Assembly: GCA_000231825.2 (NCBI GenBank)
Contig: JH720343.1
Location: 419,204 to 483,203 of the forward strand
DNA: 64,000 nucleotides
Source: Tetrahymena elliotti 4EA
Taxonomy: Eukaryota > Ciliophora > Oligohymenophorea > Hymenostomatida > Tetrahymenidae
Direction: 5' to 3'
A program made the position numbers and the translations under genes. Below are positions 44,161 through 56,650 of this stretch, piece after piece (the first letter of the stretch is position 1; every line of letters starts with the position of its first letter). The notes below the pieces were generated by a model. That model was not told the DNA's origin. It saw nothing but the letters and a program-made list of their open reading frames with translations, and ran no database searches.

Positions 44161-45034
44161 TGCTTTAAATAAACTGTCTTAACTATTTTTTTATAAATGC
44201 TACCTTATTTATTTTAATTAATTGATTGATATAATTTTTGCTATAAAAAAAATATCTATTCAATTAATTGATCAATTAATCAAACTATGATAGGAATTAG
44301 ATTATTGATAAACCTTAAAAAAATTATGCAATTTAGATTTTATTAAGCCAATAAAAACTTTCCAAATATTAATGTATGACCCTAATTTATATCAAAGATA
44401 CTTAGGAAATCTAATTTATTTGGATAGATTTATAAGACATCAAATAAATTCTAAGAATGGACATTAATTAACCTATACTTACTTGAATATTCAGTAAATA
44501 AAAATAATATTTTTTTTATTCTCAAATGTATTTTAAAAAATTGCTCATAAATAGAAAATAAAAAAGCTTATCAAATTCATTTATTTAATTTTTTTATTTA
44601 AAATTTTATACGAATGCCTAAGAATTTATCACCTTAAACAAAAAGCATTAACTTGTAAACAAAATTATTTTAAAAAATTTAATCATAAATAGTTAAATAA
44701 TTTGTATAAAAATATTTAAAATTAAATAAATTTTAATCTTCTAATTTTTTAATTAAATCAATAAATTTTAAATATATCTAACAAGTTTTGTTCAAAACTT
44801 AATAAAAATGATTATTTTTTTAAGTAAGAAAAATATATTATTTATTTGAAGAGGATCATTTAAAAGACACTTTATTTGAAGTATTAATTAATAAAAATAA
44901 AATTATTTTTACAAAAGAAAAAATAGATAGTAAACATACAATAAAACTATTAATTATATTGATGAAATAATTAATTTTTAGATTAACATATATACACTCT
45001 TTAATAGTTTTAAAAACTAGAAATAAAAGGTTGT
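44161..45034. other. Intergenic between tandem minus-strand genes
   Basis: A/T-rich, with no supported gene. It contains the DENND6 promoter and the 3-prime flank of the upstream Gln/Asn-rich gene. Confidence 0.45.
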
Positions 45035-48000
45035 TCAAAATATATTTTCAATTCCAGCTTTACTGCCAGAATACTCTAGAGTTTTTTCTTCAAAATCCTC
45101 ATTTAATTGTATATGATATCTTTATGATGTTTTGGAATTTGTTTGCCTTCCTTTATTGGATTAAATATACTCATCATCATAATTTTGATTGTTAAATATA
45201 TTTGGTTAATTATATATCAATGAAATATTTTCTTTATCTATCTGATTTAAATTTATTTATCTGTTTTAGATAAAGATATTTCCTTGATTTTAAGTAATTT
45301 ATTATTATTGTTTTAAAGTTTGATTTTTATTTCTTACATTTTATGATTATTGTTAGATATTATTTTATAATTCTAAAGTGTTTTATTAATGCTTATTTAT
45401 TATTTGTTTTGACTAAGTCCATTAGTTTATGCTTTTTGTATAAATGTTTTAATTATTCTAGTCTAACTTCTATAAAACTTAAGGGTCATCTCTTCTTTAT
45501 TGCCTTTTTAGAACATATTTATATTAGTGATTTGCATATACCTTTTGATCTAATTCCATCTCCTAAGAAATTGTGTTTTAATTTAAATTCTCATAAAATT
45601 AAACATTATTTTAATTCAATTCAATAGATGATTTTAGAGGAGCTACCTGAGCTTGAACATTATATGAGTTACGAACCTCGTTCATTTTTAAAAATTCATT
45701 TTATTCATCTCTCATATTTTATGATATTTTTGGGTTGAATTATTAGTTATTCTGATTTTCTGTATTTAGTTCAGTGAAGGGAGCAACTGTATTTCTATTC
45801 AAAACACTTTAATCACTATATAATAATGGATTTTACTTTCTTGTGCTACTTTAAGCTTACTTTTAATAAAAATTGTGATTTATTTAAGATGAGTTTAAAT
45901 CCTCTCTGAACGAATTCTAAGTGTTATTAGCCAGTTTCATACTTTACAAAAACTCTTGTGTATTTTATAAATTAGTTAACTCATTGATTGATTTTTTCAA
46001 ACTTGATTATATATAATTATTGGCTTCCATACTCATAGTTTGTTAAGTGTTTCCTAAATTATTTAATTAATTAGTAGAAAAATTGTTTATTGAAGAGGAT
46101 AGCTAGTTTTATATGCTTTAATTCGCAGAAATATTATTTTTATTCATAGTTTCTGAGAATATTTTCATTTATTGATGCATTTATTTATTCTATTACAAAT
46201 ATTAATGCAATTTAAATTTATTCTAAGACTAAATCTATACATCTTTTATTATTTAAAGCTATTCTTCTCTAGATAGCTTAGCTTTCCCAGAAGCTAAAGA
46301 ATTTCTTCCAGTATTTTAAATAGATTATCTCTCTGATGAATATGGATGAATGTTGCTTATTTATTTTTTTTAATTGATTTCAAATGAATTCTCCATAGTG
46401 TTTGCTCTTTGCTTTCTAGATATTCTTGAATGAGTGGAAATATGGTATCCAAATTCATGAGTTTCTTTTTAGTTTTAATTTATCTTATTTTAAAAAGATT
46501 CTTACTTTTGCTAGATTGGGAAATTATTTTTTTCTTATTATTAATTTTATGATAAATATTGTTTTTAATTTTGTTTGAATTGGTTTTAATTTTAGTAGTT
46601 AGAAGGAGGACGAGAAGATTTATAATTTACCTCTTATTAGCCTGAACTTATGAAATTTTCACCTTATAATATTTGTAACTAACTGTTATTGTCTAATACT
46701 CTCAAATTAGGTATATTTTCTTTAAATCGATTTGAAGAAATGAATTGTTGATAATAGATTTGTGATTAAATTGGGTTTACTGTATTTTCATTTTATGAAA
46801 ACTCCTTTTCTATTGCTTAATTTTAATAAGATTTAAATTGATCTTTTAAAACGAACATTTGATGATTCATTTTTGAAGGATTTCCTTAAAATTCACTAAC
46901 ATTATAATTATTTATTTTAGATTCATTCAATACTAAGTTATTAGTGTTAAAGCGTGATGTCTCTTATGTGCTTTTTCTTCTTTGAGATAAAGGTATTTTT
47001 TATGCCTACTAATTTTAATTAACTTGCATAGATTTATTTCTACCAGAGTTGAATCCTTTATTATTCATTCCCTAATTGAACAATATCTAATTATCATTTT
47101 ACATTACAGTATTGCCATTTTGAATTTAGGTTTCCATAGCAATTTTCAAAATATTTTTTTTCTTTTCTTCAAGTTTTTTATCCAATTCATCATAAAAGTT
47201 AAATCTCTTGTCAATACTTACTTTTCTTTGAGAAATAAGAGGTCTCTTGGAAGAAATAGGTCTTGATAAAACTTACTAAGGTGTCTATTTATTTACACAA
47301 AACTCTGTAATTGGATTTTATTTATTTGATAGGTTTTATGAAGAATTATTTAAATCTTAATTTTCAAACTGTTTTAAATTTTTTTTCGAAGAAATGTTAT
47401 TCTTATAATATTAATTAATGACCTATTTATTACTGTCAATTTAGCACTAAATATACTCTTTCATTTAATTGAACTATTCTTGTGCTTTCATTTCATCTTC
47501 AACTTTAAGATCAAACTGCATTTAATTTTAACCATCAAATGAGCTAGTCATAAATTTATTATCTGATATTTGACTATTATTATTTATGAAGGCATAATTG
47601 GATTAATTATTATTAAATTAATCTTTGGCATTGCTCATAACATTGAAAGTTATATGATTAGATTTCATAATTATTTACTTCATGCTATTTTACAAGCTAT
47701 TTACATTAGTTTCAAACTCCTTTTATGGTGTCTTTTACCCATTTTCTTATTAGTAATTCTTTTTTTGTAAATTTTAATTTTAAAAATCCTAATTGAATAA
47801 TGTAAATGGAACTTATTCTATGCTATTATTTTAGTTATCTTGTTCTTTTTCTTCTATTGTGGTGAAATTCTAAATATCTTCTTCAATAGTTGCTTGGTAC
47901 TATTCTTTTTTATCATTTGATTCTTAAGTTAGAAACTATGTTTTAATTGATATCATGCCTTTACTATGCTATTGTTCCAGTTTTTATTAATTTAGCATAT

Positions 48001-49549
48001 ATTATCCATTTTAATTCAAGCTATTGTTGGAATGTTATGAATTTTATTTAAAGTGTTATTAACCGTAATTGTTTTAATTATTGTTTTATGCATATTCATT
48101 ATTTTAGCTTAGATAAATTAAACTGCCTTAGGTAGATTGATCTTAATTCCTTCTTCCGTTTTAAAAAATTTAGTGATTTTGATAAGAAAATTGATTGCAG
48201 CTGCTATTATGTTGTTAACTGATAATTTATGTTTGATCTTTTGGTAGCTTACATTCTTCTACCAAGCATCCTGAAGACCTCACTTTTATTTTTCTATTAA
48301 ACTATTTTTTGCTAAATGGAGGTCTTTCATTTAGTAAGTTTTTATATGATTCATCAATCACTTATTAATCAATACTCAAATCTAATTTTGATTCTTAATT
48401 TTAATTATTCTTTTAAAGGATGTTACTAATTTTTTCTACTCCATAATTATTCTAGCATTAAATTTTATTCAAATTTTATGTTTTATTAACATGAGCACTT
48501 ATTAAAGTGTCTATTGTTGTATCTTCAATATTTTTTGCTAAAAAGTCATTATTTTAAGAAGAAATAGTATGATGATAGTTTGTTGATTTGCTGCAAAAGT
48601 GGCTGTTGTTGTGATGTTAAAAATCTAATTAATCCTTGTTACTCATAGCTTTCTAATATTTGGACTAATAATCAGATTCTTCTGTTTTCAATTAAAAACT
48701 ATTCATTTTTTGTTAATCATTTTATGATTCCAAAATAGTTTAGTTCATAGTTGATGTGTTTTGAAATTTATCACAATTGCTGTTAATTGTTTAGCTGTTT
48801 AAGTTCCTATTTTAATCAAGGTTAATAGTTGTACCAGCTTACGTTTCTAGTGCTTCTTAAGTTTATTGAGTTTGATTATTAATACTAGTATTAAATTTTC
48901 TATTTAAAGAATTCTTACGAGATTAGATACTTTCGAATGAGTTATTCTATGCTTATCCAAACACTTAATTTATTACTGATTTTTTAATAACTGTTCTTTA
49001 ATGTTTTATATTTTGGCTATCATTTTATTAATCTTCATTTTGAAAATGATGATCTTCCACTTATCTGTCTTGAGAATAGGAAATTTACTTTGCTACTTAT
49101 GATGAATGGTTGAAGCTTTAAGAATTTTTTCTTGCTTGACATGAATTGTATTATTTGTCTAATTCTTGAAATGCATATATTTAGTCTCTTTGCTAATTTA
49201 CAGCATTTTATTTTTTATTAGGATTAGTTGTTTGAGGTCTAGTTTTTTTCACAATAAAATTCCTGTTTTGTTAAATAAAATTTTTTCTTGAAGCACTATC
49301 AACAGAGGAGATTCCATCTCTTTTATTGCCAACTAATCCCTCAATCATAGGAGTATAAATAGTTAATCTCTAATCTTTATTAGATTAATTTTGTGAGTTT
49401 ATTATCTTATTAAAGCCATTATTCATTTTTTATTGCTTTTTATTAAAATAGCTAAACAGATTCTTCATAATACTTTTTTCACTATTTTTTGAATTGATTT
49501 CCATACATACCTATCCAGGAGTGTATGGATTGATATCTAAGTGTTCCAT
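45035..49549 (-). CDS. 1504-residue Gln/Asn-rich low-complexity protein
   Basis: With TAA and TAG read as Gln, one uninterrupted frame of 1505 codons runs from ATG 49549 to TGA 45035; no intron is needed. Such a length with no TGA in an A/T-rich genome is strong evidence for coding. The protein is dominated by Gln, Asn, Ser and Lys, with no membrane segment or cysteine-rich domain. A few less biased stretches occur, such as the start MEHLDINPYTPG, KKTRPQTTN, ERPPFSKKQFNRKIKVRSSG and RKVSIDKRFNFYDELDKKLE, the last possibly a short helix. The composition resembles prion-like or condensate-forming proteins, but function cannot be inferred. The plus strand opposite shows several shorter open frames that are shadows of this gene. 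Confidence 0.82.
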
Positions 49550-49914
49550 TCCTTTCTAATCTTGATATTCTAACTTATTTATACTAAAGCTAAAAAATTA
49601 TTTATTTTTTGGAAAAGATATAAATTAACTAATAACTCAACTTCTTTTTTTTAATATTTTTTTTAAACTCAAATTAAAAAAGTAAATTATTCCGTTAAAT
49701 ACTGAACGTTATTAATTAAAGTAGAAATAAACATTTAATATAAATTAATTGTCATCATATTATAGATATTTTATATTAAGCAAAATATTTTTTTTCTCAA
49801 ATCCTTCAATAAAATATTTTTAACTACACATATTATTATCAACATATTAACATTTTTATAATTGAAATTAAAGAAAAACAAACTTTTTTAATGAAAATCT
49901 TTTTGGGTTACTAA
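49550..49914. other. Short intergenic spacer
   Basis: The 365 bases upstream of the Gln/Asn-rich gene and downstream of the coiled-coil gene are A/T-rich and non-coding. The promoter of the gene starting at 49549 must lie here. Confidence 0.45.
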
Positions 49915-51062
49915 TCAATTTTGATTCATTAATTTGTATGCTATCATATCTTATTATTTTTTTGACATTGAAGTTTTACTTTTAAGGTCAATAATATTTT
50001 AATCTAAGCTATTATTTTAAACATTTTAAAATATAGATAAATCAGGTTCAGAATACTAGCTATCAATTTCTTTTAACTTTAATGCATCTTATAATGTATC
50101 ACGAGAAGCTTAATAATTTAGAGATAAATCATCCTAAGGAGCATATACACTTATCCTTGGCTAATCTTTCTCTTTTGAAGCTTTTAATTTTTTATTTTCC
50201 TTTTATAAATTACTGAAATCTTAAAAAAGCTTTTAGTAATCGTAAGTTAACTTTTCATTATCTTACTTTAAGCAAACATACTTTTATTCCAATTTCATGT
50301 ATTAAATCTAGTTAGCTGAATACTCATTTTTAATTTATTGATTTTCTAATATTATTTTTTTTAACTCTCCTTTTATTTCTGAAAGTGTTCTCTTTAATTC
50401 CTAAATTTATTTTAATAAAGGTTGAATTGCTTAATATCTCTTTAAAAAAAGAAAATTTTACCTCTTACTCTTCTTCATTTAACTTATTTTTTGCTTTTAG
50501 CTAATTCACTTCACTCTGAAGTTTCCCATTCTCTCTTTTGTAATGTTAACTTTCCTTTTTTGACATCTCTACTATTTTCATTTATTCATTTGCTTTTTTC
50601 AAGAAATCCTTTTTTTCATTAATTGAATCAATAACTTCATTTAAATATCTGAGATCATCATTCATTTCTTAAATAGATTGATTTACACAATCTTCTTATT
50701 TTCTATTTTTATCTATCTCTTCATCAATTTATTATTTAAGAGAATTATTGCTATTTTTAGACAAAATAAAAGTTTAAAGCTTGATTTATATCATACACTA
50801 ATATAAATTAATACTGAGTTTCATAAGTATTCACTTATGATGATAAGAATTGTACTCTGTTAAACAGTAATGCGAGTTTTGGATTTAATTTATCTTGAGC
50901 AGATTAAAAGGTTTCTTTCTTAACCAAATCTTCTTCAGTTAAAACTCTTATTTTTTCAGCCTAAGAATTGTTGAAATGATATTCTTATTAAATTGTAATA
51001 AATTATCCTCCATTTAATTTCACCTAATCTTGTTTATATTTTTAAGTTTAGTTGTTCATCAT
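49915..51062 (-). CDS. Coiled-coil protein (340 residues)
   Basis: Three exons (51062-50815, 50750-50462, 50400-49915; introns 64 and 61 nt) give 340 residues ending on TGA. Two ATGs occur in tandem at the start. Residues about 80-270 are Lys/Glu/Gln/Asn-rich with regular hydrophobic spacing (for example EEIDKNRKQEDCVNQSIQEM, LRYLNEVIDSINEKKDFLKK, LKRTLSEIKGELKKIILENQ), a long coiled coil. The C-terminal 70 residues (PRISVYAPQDDLSLNYQASR onward) are polar and probably disordered. I recognise no named family; centrosomal, basal-body or trafficking scaffolds commonly look like this. It shares a 262-base head-to-head promoter region with the gene starting at 51325. Confidence 0.84.
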
Positions 51063-51324
51063 TTACTGCGATAAAAAATAATAATTTGTGTTTAATAAAT
51101 CTTATTAGAAACTTTAAACTTGAATTTTATCAAAAATCAAATTATTAGTTAATTAACAAATTGATAATTAAAAATTTGGCATTTTAGATTCGTTGGTTTA
51201 TAAATTAATCTAATTTTATTAAATTGAAAAAAAATATTCACAAAATTAATAAATTTAACACAACTTTGATAAAACCTATTATAAAATCCTTATAAAATTA
51301 ATATTATCATCAATTATTGATAAA
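51063..51324. promoter_or_regulatory. Compact bidirectional promoter region
   Basis: Only 262 bases separate the start codons of two divergent genes (51062, minus; 51325, plus). The interval is A/T-rich and holds both 5-prime ends. I see no specific motif. Confidence 0.5.
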
Positions 51325-51843
51325 ATGTATAATAATTACTTTGCTGCCGAGCCTAAGAAATAAAATGATACTTTAAATTAGGAAATAGAAACGGACAATC
51401 AGTAAGTAGGTAAAAAAGAGGTATTTTACTACAAAATGGTAGCAAAAACTCTTGGATAATATCTTTCTATATATGACGGTAAAACAGAATATAAAATGGG
51501 AGTAGTAATGCATCAACCTGCAAAACCCGATCACAAAGGAGGATTTTATGTTTATGATTCCCTTGATTAAGCTGTTTTTGCTGATGTTCCTATGAAAAAA
51601 GATGGATTATATTTTGCGCCAAGAACTGTTATAAAATGTGCTTGCTGGGGAGAGAAAGTCGAATATGAAAATGGTAAAATAGCATTCGAGTATATTTGCC
51701 CAGTTCAAGATATGGGAATGCCAAAAGGATATTTATCAACTAAAGCAGCTATGAAAGAAGCATATTAACTATATTCAGAAAAATTAAAATAAAAATAAGG
51801 AGCTGGACCTAAAAGTCTTAAAAAACCCACATGGAAAAACTGA
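51325..51843 (+). CDS. Protein of unknown function with compact ordered domain (172 residues)
   Basis: An intronless frame from ATG 51325 to TGA 51841-51843. The first 35 residues and the last 25 are polar and Gln/Lys-rich; the middle (about 36-145) is globular, with aromatic and glycine content typical of a folded domain: KMVAKTLGQYLSIYDGKTEY, KMGVVMHQPAKPDHKGGFYV, DVPMKKDGLYFAPRTVIKCA and CWGEKVEYENGKIAFEYICP. There are no membrane spans or signal peptide. I do not recognise the family. The pattern of short beta-strands and turns, with a lone CxC-W, suggests a small beta-rich binding domain. It has its own compact divergent promoter. Confidence 0.87.
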
Positions 51844-52620
51844 AAAAATATTTAAAAAATAAATGAAAATAATGTGTTTAAAATTGTATGAAATAAATAT
51901 CTTACTAATTAAGTAGTTAAATAATCATTTTAATAATATCAAAGCTTTTAAAAAAATATTTAATTATTACAAATGATAAATTATTGTATTTAACTATTTT
52001 ATTCTTTTTTCTATCAAAGAATAAGGAGAGTATTTAAAGAAATCAATCTTTAAAATGCCTAAGAAATATATTATATCCTTTTTTTAAATACAATTTTTTT
52101 TAAAATGAATTGTAATTCACTTAAAAATTTGGTGAAAATGTATTATTTTCATTAAAACTATTATTCAAATTAAGATATCAAAATTTAAAATCAAATCTTG
52201 AAAACTTTATCAATTAATTATAAAATATATATGAATGTCATATTTGTCATATTGCATGCAAAATTAAGTTTATTTATTCATTTTATTTTATTACAATAAT
52301 TAATTGAAAGAATATTTTATCTAATATTTAAAAATTTTTTAATTGTTTTATCAAATAAAGCAATAGGAAATCTTTTTTTGTTATTTATAATTATTTGAAA
52401 GAAAGATATGAATAATTGCATTTAAGTGATTATTAGAGCAGATTAATTCTAATATATGCTTATAATTTAAAAATGATATTGTATTTTTTATCATCTAGAA
52501 TTCGCTAAAAACTATCTTAATAGTTATTAATAATTATAACTATTTTTGTGTATTATCTTGAATATCACTGTTTTTATAATTAATTGAAATTACCTATTTA
52601 TTATTTTTAAAACTTTAGAA
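51844..52620. other. Intergenic between tandem plus-strand genes
   Basis: About 780 bases of A/T-rich DNA with no supported coding sequence. It should contain the promoter of the gene at 52621. Confidence 0.45.
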
Positions 52621-55600
52621 ATGAGCTTAACTATCATATACAGAAAACTATAAGAACTTAAGGAAAAGGAGAAGAAGATTTAGGATTTTTATGACCCTAT
52701 CAAAGTTCATAAATTTCAGCATCCTCATATTTAAGATTTGAGAGAAGATTACTAAGAAGATATTTAAAATTATGGTAATAAATTAGTTAATAAGGAATCA
52801 TAAAATAATATAAAATGAATTCTGGGATATAAATTAGGATTTAAAAATATTTTCTTCATTACAAGCAAAATAACCAAAATTCATTAATAATATAGGATTT
52901 TCTCGTTTTGCATTTAAAGAGGAAAATGAAGCATCATTAGATGAAAAAGATGCTATCAAGTAAGGCTCTACTCAATAACATAATAGAGTTGTTTCACCAA
53001 AAGGAAATATTTCATAATACAGTTCAAATATAAAGCCATAAAGTGCATTAATGAGACCAACAACAGCAAAAAAATCAAGCGGTGAAGGAGGTATAAGCTT
53101 TTAAAATTAGTTGGTTAGTCCTAAATCAGGAGCTAACTTAATAAGACCTACAACTGCAAATAAATTTGCAGCAGATGCAACTGCAACTGTATAATCAGAA
53201 TTTTAAATGACCAAAACTCTTTAGTCACAATATTTGAATTCAATGAGACCATAAACAGCTTTTTAATCAAATTTAACTAATGGTTAGCCAATAAGAAATA
53301 TATAATCAGCTAATTAATTCAAAGGGTATGACACTTTAAATGATAGAGTACATATTCATGAATAAGAAGAACACTAAACCTAAGAAGGTTAACAAGAAAA
53401 TTTAGAGTAAAACAATCAAGGATAAGAAGTAGGTAAAAAGATAAAACACTGGAAATTCACTAAAAAATATGATACAAGTAAAGGATATTTCCATTAAAAT
53501 ATTATTCTAACTTATAAAAAAACTATTAAATAATTTTATTTATTTTCAATTAATGCTGAATGGTCAGTTATATTACTAAATATTATTTTTTTAGAATTTA
53601 TAAATTTCATTTAAGCAATGCTTATAAAAGAAAAGGAAATCTGTTAATTTTAGCATTTTTACAATTTTTAACTTATAAATATAAAATATAAGATCTAAAT
53701 ATATTAAAATAATTTTTTCTTACTAAAAAGATGGAAAACAAGCAGTGAGAAATTAATCTGCATTGAAAAAAATTGTGATGGAGGGGCAAGATGGATAAGA
53801 AGAAGTAATGGATGATGAAGAATTATAATAAATATAAGAAAAAGCTATGGAAAATAGATTAAATGGATAAAAAATATTTATCACAAAGGAAGGATAAGTT
53901 TTAGAAAATAGAGAAAATCATGAATTAAATATACTGAGAAAATACTCACCATCTGAAAGAGAGAAAATTAATTTCCTTGATACATTTAAGTCTTAAAAAT
54001 AGTTTTTAAGCTAGGGGGAAGTATAGTTTAAGAAAATATATCCAAAAGAAGCTGAAAAAAATCATGAGAGTTTACATGATAAAAGATAGTCAACTAATGA
54101 GAATATTGTTACAGATCATTCTCAAAAAGCAATAAACTCCTCAATAAGAATTAATACAAATTAGTCAGGAAATAAAAAAAGAACTGATAGACCTTAAACA
54201 GCAGTTGCCTTTTCACATACTGGTGCAGAAAATTCCATAAAAAACAAAAATAGCCAACAAAATAAAACTGGAACTTAATTTAAAAAAAGAATAAATTCTT
54301 CAAGACCTTACTCAGCAACCAATGAATAAATAAAAATCTTTTTAGAAGAAGATTAAAAGCTTTTTAACATGAAGAAAATAAAGTAGGTAGTGCTAGATAA
54401 ATTTGGACCAGTTGCATTCTTTAATAAAACAGAATAGTCAAGATTAGAGCTAACAGAATGGAATTTCAGAAATTTATGTAAAATTTTCAAATAAATCTTG
54501 CAATATGCATTTAATTTAAAAAACTGATTTTAATCTTTTTAAATTTTATTTAGAAAAAGATTTTTCCTTTAAGGTTGTGGTAATTGACATGAAAACCATG
54601 AATTTTGTGAAGTTTGATAACTTAAAGAAAATAAACGGCTAGCTTGTGCATACCACATATAAAGAGGTACAGCTCTTTTTAACTTATTTACTAGAAAAAT
54701 AATATTAAAATATGCGTTTTGTGTGTTATAACTAAACAAACCAATAGTTTTAGTAAAATTCAATATCACTTACTTCTACAACTGTAATAAAAATTACTGT
54801 TTAAATTAGTAGTATATAAGATTAATGTAGAAAAAAGTGTTTTGTTTTTAGCCACACAATTTTTATTTATTTTGGTTGAAAAGTTCATACTATTTCAAAT
54901 ATTTATTTTTTGGGTTACTGTAAGTAAGAAAAAGCTAATCTATTCTCCAATTTGATAAATATTTAAAACTGATTTTATTTGCTAGTTTAATCTTTATTAC
55001 TTTTGATGGTTAACCAACTTTTTTATTTACAATTTAGGAACAAGTTCAAATCAATTTTGAAAAGATATTTACTCTATTAGGTAAGTAGCACCAACCAACA
55101 CACAGCATGATTTCTCCATAATCCTTTTTTCATGTTTTGGTAATTACTTTAAATTATTGAACAGTAAATTTTGTTAAAAAAAATCTATGATTAATAAAAC
55201 AGATCTATCAAAAGCTTTCATCTGATGAAGAAACTATATTATTTGAGAAGTTTATTTACAAAGGAAATATTCAAACATCTCTTGACCTCGGAACTTAGAA
55301 TATTCTCTTCTTATATTACATCAGATATTTGTTATGCTTTGATCCTACTGATATAGAATTTAAATCAATATATAGCAATTCTCTTTATATACTGGAAAGT
55401 AATGATTATAAAATTTATTTATTTGACCCTCCTTTCTTAAAAGAAATTTAGACCTCGTCTAAAGACTTCTTAAATTGCTGGGTCATTTAAATTGAAACTA
55501 AACTAATTTACAACAATCATTAAATATATTTTTTTACTAAAATAGAAAAAAGGGCCATTCCTTAGCCGTTATTCGAATATCTTTCACTACTGTAATTTAT

Positions 55601-56650
55601 TATTTTTTTCTCAATAGTTTTTAATTTTTGCTTTGAATAAATTGTCATCATTTTTGATAACTTTGCAAACACATAATAATAACCCTATTTTTTTTAAATG
55701 AATAATTAAATGTAATAGAAAAAACAAAATTTATCTATTAATTACATTACTAATCTTTCTTTTAAATATAAAGATAAAATAAGCCTATTTATGTAGAAGA
55801 TTTGAGCTAAAAAACATACTAATTTAATATATTCCCAGAGCTACAAAGCTAACTCTTAGTAGAAGATACTTAAGTGCATGCATCTATATATCAATAAAAT
55901 AGAAGCCCCTCTAAAGACTGGGAATTTTCGGATTAAAAGTAAAGTGCATATAATTACAATAGTAATCCTTTTAATCGCCAAACAAATGAGAATGAAAATA
56001 TGGGAAATTTTCAAATAAAAAGACCAACTACTGCTGTTCCCTACTAAAGTTAAACCAACTAAAATTATTAGTGGAATAGTGCGTAAATAGATAACAACAT
56101 TTAGTAATCTAATACGCATTATAATGCGCATTCTTAATTATAAAGCCCACTATAAAAACAGTAATAATAAAGGCAGCTCCCTTTTTACAACTAACAAATT
56201 TAATATTCATCTTCATAATCCTAATTGAATACTTAATAAATCCTTTCAAAGCATTAACATAACTAGCTACCCCATCATCTTTTAACTAATTCTAATTTGT
56301 AACAAAACAATTTCATAAATGCATAACTATAAAAACCTAGTCTACCTCTTGACTACATAAAAAATGGATAGCAAAAGTAAGGGTTGAGGCCTAAAACAGC
56401 AATGTCTAAAGGAATGCGTAGTCCCTCAGCAGCTTCTTTGTCAGGTTTGAACTATGGAACCTTGACTGAAGGATAAAAACGCCATTAATTGAATAATTAA
56501 ATGCTATAGCTTTCTGAGCAACTTAAGAGTGAAGGAAAGAAATATGAAAAGAATGTGAAAGGTTTTTCATCTCCAATGTTTATAAAAGGATCGTCTGTAA
56601 AACCATCATTTAACAGAGATACAGGGATATATTTCTTAAACCAGCATTGA
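52621..56650 (+). CDS. Large protein with recurring RPxTA motifs and a central globular region
   Basis: Seven exons (52621-52785, 52838-53477, 53731-54477, 54554-54666, 55038-55139, 55203-55591, 55774-56650) encode about 1010 residues with consistent phases and a TGA end. The polar N- and C-terminal thirds carry six copies of a short motif RP(T/Q/K)TA, three within exon 2 (LMRPTTAKK, LIRPTTANK, SMRPQTAFQ), one in exon 3 (DRPQTAVAF) and two in exon 7 (KRPTTAVPY, LRPKTAMSK), plus a variant SRPYSATNE. The central 300 residues look globular: VLDKFGPVAFFNK, LELTEWNFRNL, FSFKVVVIDM, FEKIFTLLGKQHQPTHSM, then helical SSDEETILFEKFIYKG. I recognise no family. The first intron uses an unusual GTTAAT donor. 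Proteins with repeated RPxTA-like motifs are common among ciliate cytoskeletal proteins as far as I recall, so an axonemal or cortical role is inferred. Confidence 0.8.

Noticed and set aside
45343..47770. Plus-strand frames that look like membrane proteins
   Set aside because: Shadows of the 1504-codon minus-strand frame; their hydrophobic character comes from complementing AAT/CAA/TAA codons.
54569..56131. Minus-strand frames opposite the RPxTA gene
   Set aside because: The plus-strand exons join in phase over 1010 residues; the minus-strand frames are short and isolated.
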